Notes: generated by a model not told the origin, from the letters alone. DNA of 39,365 nucleotides from an uncultured Flavobacteriales bacterium (GCA_905480225.1 CAJQPO010000029.1:1-39365), one strand, 5' to 3'. Shown: positions 22,943 through 32,389, numbered from the stretch's first letter. Translations and numbers: made by a program.

Positions 22943-25807
22943 ATGCGATTACATTTCCTTTTTTCTTTTTTTATGGTTCTCTCTGCGGTTCATGGGAAAA
23001 GTCAAATACCTACATGGGTTGAACACTTAGATACTTCAACTACTTTTTCTTCTCCCAGACCAGTCGAACTAAATGGTGATAATATTCTTGATATTGTTAT
23101 TGGTGGCGGTTTAGATGGAAGTCCTGAATCTAGAGGTGTTGTCGCGTTAGATGGTGCATCTGGAAGTCAATTGTGGAATTTCCCTACACAAGAAGAAATA
23201 TTCGGAAGTGCTCAATTTTTAGACATTACAGGTGACAACGTTAAGGATGTTTTTATTGGCGGAAGATATGCGGAGTTCTATGCAATTGATGGCGCAACAG
23301 GCGCTATGTTATGGGAGTTCTTTCCACATTCACCATTAGAAGCTACAGATAGTGGGTGGTTTAATTTTTATACTCCCCAATTTATTCCGGATCAAAATTC
23401 GGATGGCATCATGGACTTATTGGTAGCGAATGGTGGTAATCATAGTTTGCCTGCATGGGATACCTTGCGAGATCCTGGAATGTTATTGGTGATTGATGCT
23501 TTAACGGGGAATGTGCTTGCAAGTGACACGATGCCCGATGGTGAAGAAACGTATTGTTCGGCTATTGCTGTAGATATTGAAGGGACTGGAACTTTGGATG
23601 TCTTATTTGGTTCCGGTGGTGAAAATGAGGGTGGTCATTTTTATAAAGTTGCACTTACGGATTTAATGATGAATGATATAGGTGGAGCTGATGTGTTAGT
23701 ATCCGACAATGAAAAAGGTTTTATCGCTCCACCTAGCGTTTCTGACATTAATCACGATGGAAAATTAGACATTATTATTCAAGGATATAATGGTACCATT
23801 AGTGCTATTGAGGGTGGTAGCCTCAATGTTTTGTGGGAGGTTCAAAATGCTGGAACAGAAGCAAGCGCTGCGCCAGTTATAGGTAATTTTATTGGCGACA
23901 TTAGTAACGATGTATTTGCTGTTTTAGCAAAGGGCTCAGCCCCTACTTTTTTTGACTATTATCAATTGATGATTGACGGTGCGACCGGAGAGGTTCGATG
24001 GAAAGACAGTATTTCGGATCTTCATTTTTCTTCGGCGAATGCAATGGATTTAGATTTAAATGGCAGGGATGAAGTAATTGTCTCACTTAATTATCAAACA
24101 GGAACGCATTTCGAGCACCAACTTCTGAGCATAGACTTCCAATTGAATCAAGTAACGCCAATAAGTATCGCTCAAGGGGGAGTTAATTTGGGCTCAACTC
24201 CGCTCTTGTGCGACATAGATAGCAACGGTTATGTTGATATAGTGTACGCTTTTAGGGCAGACAGTGTTAACCCAATGGGTGCAAACGGATTTAAAGTGAA
24301 TCGACTCGAAACAACTTATCCGATTCCTGGTGTCGGAATTGCTTGGGGAGGATATATGGGAACACATTTCGATGGTACATACACTTCATTAGCATATGAT
24401 TGTGGAACGTTAAATCTTAATTTAAGTGTTGATAATATCAGTTGTAATGATTTTAATGACGGTACGGCATCTGTTCTGCCAAATGGCGGTACGCCTCCTT
24501 ACAACTACAATTGGTCTAATGGTTCAATCAATGACTCTGTTGGGCCGCTGATGCCGGGATCATACAATGTTGTTGTTGTCGACTCTTTAGGATGTTACGA
24601 GAATCAATCTTTTACTATTAATGACCCTTATGTCATTACATTTAGTGGGTCTCCTCCATTGATTTGTCCAGGAGATAGCACATCGCAGGTTACTGTTAAT
24701 TCCTCTGGTTGCCCATGTATGTTTAGTGGTTGTGTGTTTGATTGGAGTAATGGCGACTCTACGAAAACGGCAGCTGGGCTATGGTCTGGTTGGCATTTTA
24801 TAACAATTATTCACACAGATGGTTGTATTACATTAGATTCAGTGCTAATTCCAGAGCCTTCACCAGTTTTGGATTCTGCATTCAGTTCTAATATTTCTTG
24901 TGCTTCTTCTCCTATACCTGACGGATCAATAGAGCTTTTTTTGAGTAATGAAGCAAACACAATGATTTCGTGGAATAATACAGATAGTGTACCGATTATT
25001 GATTCTCTTGATGTTGGATTGTATTACGTAGATTTATTAGATAGTATTAGAGGCTGTTTCGAATCAGACACCTTTCTAATCACAGTGCCAGATACTTTAG
25101 TGGTGTCCTTTACTCAGACCAGTTCTTTATGTCACAAGGATTCTGCTGCGAGTATCTCCCTGATTGCACAAGGGGGAATAGGGCCTTATGAATATCTCTG
25201 GAACACAGGCGATAGTGCGAGCTCAATTTTAGGTCTTGCCCCGGGTTCATATCAGGCACAAATAAGTGACTCTCTTGGCTGCTCGATTGAAAGTCCTGCT
25301 TTTTCTGTTACTACTCCAGATGAAATGCGCACTGTTAATACCATTATTCAAGACACATTGGGAACCTGTCAAGGAGAAGTAACAGTGTTGCCCATCGGAG
25401 GAACGCATCCTTATTCTTATTCATGGATTCCCAGTTTAGATAGCACTAATCAGATAACCGATTTATGTCCTGGTACTTACATCGTCATTATTACTGATTC
25501 CAATGGTTGCCAAATAAACGACACGATAATCATTAATTCTTTAGTGTCTGTTAACGAAACGATTGATCCAAAGATCACGATCTTTCCGAATCCAGCTAGG
25601 GATGTAGTTACTATTATACTAGAGTCAGACAATAGCTTCACGCAGATAAAATTTATGAACATGTTGGGTCAAGTTGAATTTCTTGAAAATTTCAAGAATA
25701 GGAATCAACTAACATTGAATACTTATTCTCTTTCTGCAGGGATGTATATGGTGCATCTTTCAGGTGAAAATGGTATTCCAGTCCTATTACCTGTCTTGAT
25801 TGAATAG
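22943..25807 (+). CDS. T9SS-secreted beta-propeller protein with SprB-type repeats
   Basis: This 954-residue protein has a signal peptide (MRLHFLFSFFMVLSAVHGKS). Residues 20-480 form a predicted beta-propeller built of VCBS/FG-GAP-like and PQQ-like blades, with Ca-binding type loops such as DQNSDGIMD, DINHDGKLD and DIDSNGYVD. From about 498 to 866 there are five SprB-type repeats of about 70 residues; the clearest are ISCNDFNDGTASVLPNGGTP and LCHKDSAASISLIAQGGIGP, each with YxWNxG and PGSYxVxxxDSLGC. Residues 878-954 (ITIFPNPARDVVTIILE...SAGMYMVHL) are a T9SS type A sorting domain. Surface exposure and a role in binding or gliding are inferred. An ATG at 22936 is out of frame. It ends 8 bp from the convergent pseudouridine synthase gene. 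Confidence 0.88.
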   Translation: MRLHFLFSFFMVLSAVHGKSQIPTWVEHLDTSTTFSSPRPVELNGDNILDIVIGGGLDGSPESRGVVALDGASGSQLWNFPTQEEIFGSAQFLDITGDNVKDVFIGGRYAEFYAIDGATGAMLWEFFPHSPLEATDSGWFNFYTPQFIPDQNSDGIMDLLVANGGNHSLPAWDTLRDPGMLLVIDALTGNVLASDTMPDGEETYCSAIAVDIEGTGTLDVLFGSGGENEGGHFYKVALTDLMMNDIGGADVLVSDNEKGFIAPPSVSDINHDGKLDIIIQGYNGTISAIEGGSLNVLWEVQNAGTEASAAPVIGNFIGDISNDVFAVLAKGSAPTFFDYYQLMIDGATGEVRWKDSISDLHFSSANAMDLDLNGRDEVIVSLNYQTGTHFEHQLLSIDFQLNQVTPISIAQGGVNLGSTPLLCDIDSNGYVDIVYAFRADSVNPMGANGFKVNRLETTYPIPGVGIAWGGYMGTHFDGTYTSLAYDCGTLNLNLSVDNISCNDFNDGTASVLPNGGTPPYNYNWSNGSINDSVGPLMPGSYNVVVVDSLGCYENQSFTINDPYVITFSGSPPLICPGDSTSQVTVNSSGCPCMFSGCVFDWSNGDSTKTAAGLWSGWHFITIIHTDGCITLDSVLIPEPSPVLDSAFSSNISCASSPIPDGSIELFLSNEANTMISWNNTDSVPIIDSLDVGLYYVDLLDSIRGCFESDTFLITVPDTLVVSFTQTSSLCHKDSAASISLIAQGGIGPYEYLWNTGDSASSILGLAPGSYQAQISDSLGCSIESPAFSVTTPDEMRTVNTIIQDTLGTCQGEVTVLPIGGTHPYSYSWIPSLDSTNQITDLCPGTYIVIITDSNGCQINDTIIINSLVSVNETIDPKITIFPNPARDVVTIILESDNSFTQIKFMNMLGQVEFLENFKNRNQLTLNTYSLSAGMYMVHLSGENGIPVLLPVLIE

Positions 25808-25822
25808 ATTAAATTTTATTCA
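25801..25822. terminator. Hairpin spanning both stop codons of a convergent pair
   Basis: TGAATA and TATTCA form a 6-bp stem around a 10-nt loop. The stop codons of the SprB-repeat gene and of the pseudouridine synthase gene fall inside it. It may act as a weak bidirectional terminator, like the structure at 3195-3211. Confidence 0.3.
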
Positions 25823-26748
25823 GGTGTGTTGTACTTGGTCCACCGACGCTGTTCTCTATCTAGTTGCGCTTTAAATTTATTAGGGAAAGGAATCGAAAAA
25901 CTAACCGTTTTTTGGCTTTTAGGGTGCTTAAACTGAATCCCTGTAGCTGCTAAAAAAAGACCTTTGTTTGTTTTTGTTTTCGCAGCATACAGCTGATCAC
26001 CGAGAATTGGATTTCCTATTTGTGAACAGTGGAGCCTGATTTGATGCGTTCGGCCAGTTTCAGGTGCTAGTTTCAATAATGTGATGGTATTATTCCTCAG
26101 AGATGGCACCTCCAGTAGTTTATCATATCTGGTAACGGCTGATTGACCTTTTATGGAAGCGTCTAAAGTGCCTGAGGATGGTGTTGATCCATGGACTATT
26201 GCATGGTATGATTTTTTTATTGTCCGAGCTTCAAATTGCATACCTAAATCGCTCATTGCACTTCTGGTTTTTGCAATCACCAATAAGCCAGAAGTAGCCT
26301 TGTCGAGTCGATGCACTGGCTTTGGCCAATTCAATGCATCGGTTTCATTTGTTTTTTGCAGTAAGCTGACCACTCCATTTTGTATAGTTCGAAATTGATT
26401 CCCACTTACGCATATCCCTGCAGGCTTGTTGATAACTGCGAAAAAATGGTCTTCAAAAACGATTTCTAAATCAATGTCGAACGGCTTTGGAGGTAACTCT
26501 TCTAGATCCCAAAGCTGAATAAGTTCTCCATTTTTCATCCAATGAGAAGATGGGATTTTTGAGTTGTTTATTCTAATAGTGCCCTTTTTGACTGCTTTTT
26601 TTATTGATTTATTTGTAGGCAATTCATCTTTGAATACTTTTCGTGCGTACCCCTCTATTCTTATGGGGTTGTTAATGGCTTCAACGCATATTTCTTTTAC
26701 TAAAAACAGAATGCAAATATCTACAGTTTGTACCTGAAAAAAAAACAA
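25816..26748 (-). CDS. RluA-family pseudouridine synthase
   Basis: The open frame has 310 residues. An S4-like RNA-binding domain lies at about residues 40-85 (SIKKAVKKGTIRINN). The RluA catalytic domain follows with VINKPAGICVSG, motif II PVHRLDKATSGLLV (catalytic Asp149) and the C-terminal GRTHQIRLH. It isomerises specific uridines in rRNA or tRNA; the site cannot be read from sequence. The start is unsettled: the frame opens at a TTG (26748) with an N-terminus of hydrophobic, non-homologous residues, and no ATG occurs before the S4-like domain, so a rare codon further down may be the true start. It diverges from the helicase operon with 63 bp between. Confidence 0.88.
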   Translation of the reverse strand: MFFFQVQTVDICILFLVKEICVEAINNPIRIEGYARKVFKDELPTNKSIKKAVKKGTIRINNSKIPSSHWMKNGELIQLWDLEELPPKPFDIDLEIVFEDHFFAVINKPAGICVSGNQFRTIQNGVVSLLQKTNETDALNWPKPVHRLDKATSGLLVIAKTRSAMSDLGMQFEARTIKKSYHAIVHGSTPSSGTLDASIKGQSAVTRYDKLLEVPSLRNNTITLLKLAPETGRTHQIRLHCSQIGNPILGDQLYAAKTKTNKGLFLAATGIQFKHPKSQKTVSFSIPFPNKFKAQLDREQRRWTKYNTPE

Positions 26749-26811
26749 TCTTGATTTCTCTATCTATTTTATAGCGCGGATAGTTGTACCTTCACATTCG
26801 AAAATTGGAAA

Positions 26812-27933
26812 ATGAAATTTGAAGAGTTTGAGTTTGAACAAGGGTTGATGGAATCCTTGGATTACATGGGTTTTGTGGATGCTACGCCTATTCAGGAAAG
26901 TGCCATACCGATTGTTATGCGTGGTGAAGACTTAATTGGATGTGCTCAAACTGGCACTGGCAAAACAGGTGCTTTTCTGCTACCTGTGATCAATGCAATA
27001 ATGAAAAATCCATCGGCGGGAACAAGGGTTCTGGTTGTTGTGCCGACGAGGGAATTGGCCATTCAGATAGATCAACAAATGGATGGCTTTTCTTATACCA
27101 CTAATGTTTCCTCAATGGCACTTTATGGCGGAACTGGTGGTGACGAGTGGGTCCAAACTAAAAAAAATCTTGAGCTTGGTGTTGATGTATTAATCGCTAC
27201 TCCAGGCAAATTACTTTCTCATCTTCAAATGGGGCATGCAGATTTATCAGGATTAAGTCACTTGGTTTTGGATGAAGCCGACCGAATGCTTGATATCGGG
27301 TTTCACGACGATATTTTAAGAATTATTTCATTCCTCCCAAAAAAGAGACAGAATTTGATGTTTAGTGCTACAATGCCTTCAAAAATCAGGTCTTTTGCTA
27401 AAAGAATCCTAAACAATCCTCAAGAAATAACAATGGCTGTTTCTAAGCCAGCTGAAGGAGTTTTACAAGCTGCTTATTATGTTGAAGATGATTTTAAAGT
27501 TGAACTTGTAAATGCACTGATTACCGAAAAGGAGAGTTATGAGAGCATCATTATTTTTGCGTCAACAAAAAAGGATGTGAAGAAGATTGTATCTAGTTTT
27601 AAAAAAAACAAGCTTTCAGCGCGGGGAATTTCATCAGACTTGGAACAGTCTGAACGTGAGGAAGTCTTGAGGAATTTTAAAGCTAAAAAATTTAGAATTA
27701 TCGTGGCTACGGATGTTATAAGTCGCGGGATAGACATCAAAGGAATTAATTTGGTTATTAACTATAATGTGCCAAAAGCACCGGAAGACTATGTACACCG
27801 AATTGGCCGAACAGCGAGAGCAAACACAACTGGTGTTGCTTTGACGTTGGTCAATTCAAAAGAAAAAGGTGGATTGAAAAGAATTGAAAAGCTGATAGAG
27901 AATTCCATTTATACCATGCCATACCCGAATTAG
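26812..27933 (+). CDS. DEAD-box RNA helicase, first gene of a three-gene operon
   Basis: In this 373-residue helicase all core motifs are visible: aromatic residues FEEFEFEQG, Q motif TPIQES, motif I AQTGTGKT (45-52), PTRELA, TPGKLL, DEAD, SAT, ATDVISRGID and HRIGRTARA. As with the helicase at 12057, there is almost no C-terminal extension, so RNA specificity should come from partners. The next gene starts 2 bp after its stop and encodes an S1-domain protein, a natural RNA-binding partner. TACCTTCA (26787-26794), a near match to the -7 box, lies 17 nt before the ATG. Confidence 0.93.
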   Translation: MKFEEFEFEQGLMESLDYMGFVDATPIQESAIPIVMRGEDLIGCAQTGTGKTGAFLLPVINAIMKNPSAGTRVLVVVPTRELAIQIDQQMDGFSYTTNVSSMALYGGTGGDEWVQTKKNLELGVDVLIATPGKLLSHLQMGHADLSGLSHLVLDEADRMLDIGFHDDILRIISFLPKKRQNLMFSATMPSKIRSFAKRILNNPQEITMAVSKPAEGVLQAAYYVEDDFKVELVNALITEKESYESIIIFASTKKDVKKIVSSFKKNKLSARGISSDLEQSEREEVLRNFKAKKFRIIVATDVISRGIDIKGINLVINYNVPKAPEDYVHRIGRTARANTTGVALTLVNSKEKGGLKRIEKLIENSIYTMPYPN

Positions 27934-27935
27934 AA

Positions 27936-28769
27936 ATGATTAATATAGGCCAACATAATACTTTACGCGTAGATCGAATACTAGATCAAGGTGCCTACCT
28001 AGAGGACCAGGAAGGAAATAGCGTGCTACTTCCAAAGCGATACGTTTCTTCCAATCTTAAAATTGACGATGAACTCACGGTTTTTATCTATAATGACTCC
28101 GAAGATCGTCCCGTAGCAACCACAGAAGAGCCCTTGGTAGCACTGAATGATTTTGCGATGTTGAAAGCGGTTGGTAATACAAAATACGGCACATTTATGG
28201 ATTGGGGACTTGCCAAAGACTTGTTGGTTCCCTTCAGAGAGCAAAATAAAGAAATGAGAGAGGGGTATTATTACCTGATCTACTTATATCTGGATGAAGA
28301 AACAAATCGACTTGTGGGTTCTAATAAAATTACGAAATACCTAAAAAGTATCAAGCCAGATTTGAAATATGGTGAGGAAGTAGACCTTATTGTGTGGAAT
28401 AAAACTGATTTGGGGGTTAAAGTAATCGTTAATGGTGCCCATCAAGGGCTTTTATACAATAACGAGATATTTAATGAAATAAAGATGGGCGACCGAATCA
28501 AAGGATTCGTTAAGTTGATTCGTGAAGACAACAAGCTAGATATAAGTTTGCAAAAACAAGGCTATTCCAATATCGAACCAAATGCAAAAAAAATATTGGA
28601 AAAGCTAGAGTCAAATCGTGGTTTCGTTGCATTGAATGACAAAAGTGCTCCTGAATTGATTGTTGCAGCACTAGGAATGAGTAAAAGCACTTTTAAGAAA
28701 TCCATTGGAGCACTTTATAAGCTAAGAAAAATTAGTATAGACAAAGATGGAATACGTCTTTTGAAATAA
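27936..28769 (+). CDS. CvfB-like S1-domain RNA-binding protein
   Basis: In this 277-residue protein, tandem S1/OB-fold domains fill residues 1-210 (LRVDRILDQGAYLEDQEGN; then AVGNTKYGTFMDWGLAKDLL; then MGDRIKGFVKLIREDNKLDI). The C-terminal 55 residues form a winged-helix-like domain (LNDKSAPELIVAALGMSKST and onwards). This is the layout of CvfB (YitL), an RNA-binding protein that affects virulence gene expression in staphylococci; in Bacteroidota its role is unknown. The ATG is 2 bp after the helicase stop and the next gene starts at the base pair after its TAA plus one, so translational coupling is likely. A shared role with the helicase in RNA structure or translation is inferred. Confidence 0.88.
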   Translation: MINIGQHNTLRVDRILDQGAYLEDQEGNSVLLPKRYVSSNLKIDDELTVFIYNDSEDRPVATTEEPLVALNDFAMLKAVGNTKYGTFMDWGLAKDLLVPFREQNKEMREGYYYLIYLYLDEETNRLVGSNKITKYLKSIKPDLKYGEEVDLIVWNKTDLGVKVIVNGAHQGLLYNNEIFNEIKMGDRIKGFVKLIREDNKLDISLQKQGYSNIEPNAKKILEKLESNRGFVALNDKSAPELIVAALGMSKSTFKKSIGALYKLRKISIDKDGIRLLK

Positions 28770-28770
28770 G

Positions 28771-29679
28771 GTGTTCAGTAATCTTGAATTGAATCAATTG
28801 GAGTTAAAAGAATCAATAAGTTATGCGATAAATAGATTCGTAGAAGTGTCTGGTTTGCAAGAATTTAATCTGTCACACGTTTGGTTTTTATTTAGCACAA
28901 TTGCGGCTGTTTTTGTTGTGGAACTCATTGCGGTAAAATGGCAAAATTCAGCGCTACGAAAAATTATTCAATTTGATAAAAGCGCAAGAAATGACCTGTT
29001 TTATTGGTTAACAGAAATAGGCAATATTTTTAATCTCATTGCTTTTGTACTTACATTTGGTATAGCCTATTTTTTAGTCGGCCTAATTCAAAATGCTGTC
29101 CACTTTGAATTAGGCCTTTTTATTCGCATTCCAATTCTTCAATTTGTAGTTATTTATTTAATAAGTGATTTGAATGCGTATTTCAATCATTGGGTTTTTC
29201 ATCGCATTAGGCCTTTATGGAAATTGCACGAATTTCATCATTCTGCTACATCTTTTACAATATTGACACGATATAGAGGGCATTTCGTTGAAATGTCCTT
29301 GAAACGTTTTATTGACGTTTTACCGTTTGTAATTGTAGGTGCTCCCATACAAACCTATATAGGGGTTAAAATCTTGAAAGAGATTCATGGTTTAATGGTG
29401 CATTCTAACATTACATCTGGTTGGGGTTTTATAGGCAGATATTTAATTGTTTCTCCTGCTGCTCATCGAATTCACCATTCTATTAACCCAGAACATTATG
29501 GTAAGAATTTTGGAAATACATTTATTATTTGGGATAGAATTTTCGGCACTTATTTGGAGTCTGATAATGCCATAGAAATCGGAGTTCCAGACAATCCATA
29601 CAATAAAAAAGGTGTTGTGACCGATGTCTTTATTGGTATAAAGCGGTTCTTTCGAGGAATATTTTTTGCTGACAAATAA
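28771..29679 (+). CDS. Membrane fatty-acid hydroxylase / sterol-desaturase family protein
   Basis: This 302-residue protein has about four membrane segments (35-55, 84-105, 120-138, 180-200). The di-iron histidine boxes of the superfamily are HWVFH (140-144), HEFHH (153-157) and HRIHH (232-236), with further His at 206 and 211. Such enzymes hydroxylate or desaturate lipids (sterols, carotenoids, fatty acids, sphingoid bases) using oxygen; the substrate is unknown here. The GTG start at 28771 follows the S1-protein stop by 1 bp, so it is the third gene of the operon; how a lipid enzyme relates to the two RNA proteins is unclear. Its TAA is directly adjacent (0 bp) to the stop of the convergent protease gene. 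Confidence 0.87.
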   Translation: MFSNLELNQLELKESISYAINRFVEVSGLQEFNLSHVWFLFSTIAAVFVVELIAVKWQNSALRKIIQFDKSARNDLFYWLTEIGNIFNLIAFVLTFGIAYFLVGLIQNAVHFELGLFIRIPILQFVVIYLISDLNAYFNHWVFHRIRPLWKLHEFHHSATSFTILTRYRGHFVEMSLKRFIDVLPFVIVGAPIQTYIGVKILKEIHGLMVHSNITSGWGFIGRYLIVSPAAHRIHHSINPEHYGKNFGNTFIIWDRIFGTYLESDNAIEIGVPDNPYNKKGVVTDVFIGIKRFFRGIFFADK

Positions 29680-32271
29680 CTACTTTATTACCTGAAATTT
29701 GGTGGTTGCAATTGCTTTATCTGCATAAATTGTGAGCGAATAAATAGATGGCGATATGTGTGTTAAAGAGAGTTCCGTTTTAAAGTCAGAAACTGACTTT
29801 CTGATTATTATTCGACCGTTAATGTCAGAAACTACTACTTGATTTATTTTCGAAGAAGCTTGAATGATCAACAATTCAGAGGCTGGATTAGGAAACATTT
29901 TATATTGGATTCCATTTTCAGCAACTGGTGAAACCGATATAAAAAGACTATCAGAAATTGAGGAACAACCATTTGAGTCAATATATTCCACAAAAATCCA
30001 TTGGTTATTTGGGGCACTAAAAACAGTGTCATTTTCACCAGTAGCTGCTACTCCATCTACATACCATTGAATCGAGTCGGCCGGATTAGTACTAAGAATT
30101 CCACTACCCCAGTTTGTAATTAGTGGTGTAGCAGGTAAACCATGTTCGGTAATATTGTACCAGACTGAATCACTTATACACCCGTGGATGTCTTGCACCA
30201 AGACATATCCAGAAAAGGAAGTATCGGTAATAAATGAGTTTGATGATGATTCGCCATTCCAGTCATAGACGACATAGCTGCTGTCTGTGGTTAAAACAGT
30301 AGATTGGCCAGCGCAAAAAGCAGTGTCACCCAAAAGAACCGGTAGCACATTCGTTTCATTTAACAATGCAAATGCATCAGGCTTGCCATACCCCCACTGA
30401 TTATTGGGAGTCGTTCCTGTAAATCCGTCTTCAAAGGAAGTGTTTTGCAAAAGTGCTAGGAAATCTTGTTGCGTAATTGAAGGACATTTTTCCAGTAATA
30501 AAGCACCAATGCCTGCAACACATGGCGCGGAAAAAGATGTGCCTGATCTTTTCAAATGGAAACCTGTTTGCGATAATTTATAAGCCTGTGCTCCCCCCTG
30601 AACAATGATGCTTTTAGCAACGGGCAATGAACCAAGCAGCCATCTGCCAGTAGCCGTTACATCCGGTTTGATCAAATTCAACCGGTTAGGTCCGCGACTC
30701 GAGTGGGAAGCAATGCCATCTGTTAATTCATCACAAGCTTGCCAATCCCCCAAGAAATCAGTGTAGCCTGAAGCTTGAATATAATCTCCTACTGTAACTA
30801 CATTTTCATGACATTGAAAACCACTTACCACTGATTGTGTAGAATCAGGAAGTATGTAATTGCTCATTTGAGGCCATGTGCCGAATGCAGGAAGACCCGT
30901 GTCAAGCATATTTGAATACCAAATGACATCAGAACCAACAGCTATACCAAAAACTTCCAAGGACCAGAGATCAAAACTTCCTTCTCCCGAAGAAATTAGG
31001 CTGTAATTGAAATTAGTGGAGTCTATATTGGGCAGAAAAACTTGCAAGTTGTATTGACCACCTCTTAATTCAGTATATATTGATACATCGGCTAACTTGT
31101 TGCCTCCAGACATAATGGAGTCCATCACTGTAGTTCCAATTAAACCATCAGTTAGAATGTTTCTGAAATTAAGGTGTCCACCATGGGTGAAAGAAACGTT
31201 GTGGTCTGCACCTATGGAAAAATTTAAATTCGACATGTTGCTAGTGTCTGCCCAAATATCTAAGAATACTGTTGGTGAAGATGTGGATGCAAAATTAGGC
31301 TGAAACCAGGTGAAATTGGTATCTGTTCCGGCGACGGAATGCCTCAAGTGATAAGGCCCAAATGCACCAGAATTACCTGCAGCAGCGACAAACAACCTTC
31401 CAGATTTTTCATTTAACAAACTATCTAAAAATAATGCTGTAGCGTCAAGGCCGTCATGAGAGCCTAAATAATCACCGTAACTGGCGTTTATCACACAAGG
31501 TTTATTGTACGTGTCAGATAAATCATAAATGTATTTGAATGCATCCACACTTGCTGTCAAATTGACTCCCGTAAAATCTAATGCAACAGCAATGATATCT
31601 GATTCAGGTGCAATTCCGATGTATTTATTACTATGTGTGCCATTTCCTGACATGATACCTGCTACACCAGAACCATGGCCATTCGCATCGTAATGAACAC
31701 AAGTGCCCGCATTGATGTCTGAGCTATCAAAAGCTTGTCCGTAGCCGTATGTGGGCGTTAATGATGCGTCATAAGGTAGGTTCTGGTCCCATATGTTTAA
31801 TATACGAGAGCTCGAATCAGCATTTCTAAAATCCATGTGTTCTAAAGCGATTCCAGTATCAATTAAACCAGCGATGACGTCTTTTCCTTTATAAGACTTT
31901 GGTAATGGGAATTGACCTGAATGAGCGGCAAGTGCTCTGTTTTTTATCAATACAGAATCTCCCAATAGTTTTTTATTTCCCCATTCAAATTCAAAACCTT
32001 CAACAAAAGGCTTTTGTGCTAAAAATTTAATGTCAGAAATACTAATTTCTGCTAAAATTAAGTTTTTTAATTGTCCCTTAATTTTTCTATTCAACAGGTT
32101 TAAATAGGTTTGAATTTGAGCAACGTCACCTCTAATGAAAATGGTTACAACTTGCTCATCACTCATTTGATTAACTAAAAGTTTAGTTTGCACATTCATG
32201 TGCTCAATTTTTGCTTGCTGAGAAAACCCTAAAAAAGGTGATAAAACAAGGAATAAGAATAGCAATCGCAT
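29680..32271 (-). CDS. T9SS-secreted subtilisin-family (S8) serine protease
   Basis: From the ATG at 32271 the protein has 863 residues with a signal peptide (MRLLFLFLVLSPFLGFSQ). A propeptide-like region follows (about 20-120), then the S8 catalytic triad: Asp138 in AGLIDTGIALEH, His199 in GHGSGVAGIMSG and Ser579 in SGTSFSAPCVAG. The oxyanion Asn is in AAAGNSG (about 300). An insert of roughly 150 residues, beta-rich, lies between the oxyanion Asn and the catalytic Ser. Residues 640-780 are Ig-like domains, and the C-terminal 75 (YKMFPNPASELLIIQ...SPSIYSLTIY) a T9SS type A sorting domain. It should act outside the cell on protein. A TTG-extended start at 32277 is rejected in favour of the ATG. 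The stop abuts the hydroxylase stop. Confidence 0.92.
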   Translation of the reverse strand: MRLLFLFLVLSPFLGFSQQAKIEHMNVQTKLLVNQMSDEQVVTIFIRGDVAQIQTYLNLLNRKIKGQLKNLILAEISISDIKFLAQKPFVEGFEFEWGNKKLLGDSVLIKNRALAAHSGQFPLPKSYKGKDVIAGLIDTGIALEHMDFRNADSSSRILNIWDQNLPYDASLTPTYGYGQAFDSSDINAGTCVHYDANGHGSGVAGIMSGNGTHSNKYIGIAPESDIIAVALDFTGVNLTASVDAFKYIYDLSDTYNKPCVINASYGDYLGSHDGLDATALFLDSLLNEKSGRLFVAAAGNSGAFGPYHLRHSVAGTDTNFTWFQPNFASTSSPTVFLDIWADTSNMSNLNFSIGADHNVSFTHGGHLNFRNILTDGLIGTTVMDSIMSGGNKLADVSIYTELRGGQYNLQVFLPNIDSTNFNYSLISSGEGSFDLWSLEVFGIAVGSDVIWYSNMLDTGLPAFGTWPQMSNYILPDSTQSVVSGFQCHENVVTVGDYIQASGYTDFLGDWQACDELTDGIASHSSRGPNRLNLIKPDVTATGRWLLGSLPVAKSIIVQGGAQAYKLSQTGFHLKRSGTSFSAPCVAGIGALLLEKCPSITQQDFLALLQNTSFEDGFTGTTPNNQWGYGKPDAFALLNETNVLPVLLGDTAFCAGQSTVLTTDSSYVVYDWNGESSSNSFITDTSFSGYVLVQDIHGCISDSVWYNITEHGLPATPLITNWGSGILSTNPADSIQWYVDGVAATGENDTVFSAPNNQWIFVEYIDSNGCSSISDSLFISVSPVAENGIQYKMFPNPASELLIIQASSKINQVVVSDINGRIIIRKSVSDFKTELSLTHISPSIYSLTIYADKAIATTKFQVIK

Positions 32272-32274
32272 AAT

Positions 32275-32282
32275 CAAATATA
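32275..32282 (-). promoter_or_regulatory. -7 promoter box TATATTTG, probable leaderless start
   Basis: On the minus strand a perfect TAnnTTTG is followed by ATT and the ATG at 32271, a 3-nt gap that places the expected transcription start on the A of the ATG. It separates the protease from the 1774-residue gene upstream. Confidence 0.6.
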
Positions 32283-32389
32283 AAGGTTATTATGATATAA
32301 TATAGTCAGTAAATTTTGTTGTTCAGTGTCTTTAAAAGTATACCATAAGTCAATATGAGAAGAATCTTTAGGATGTCTTAGTATTGTAA

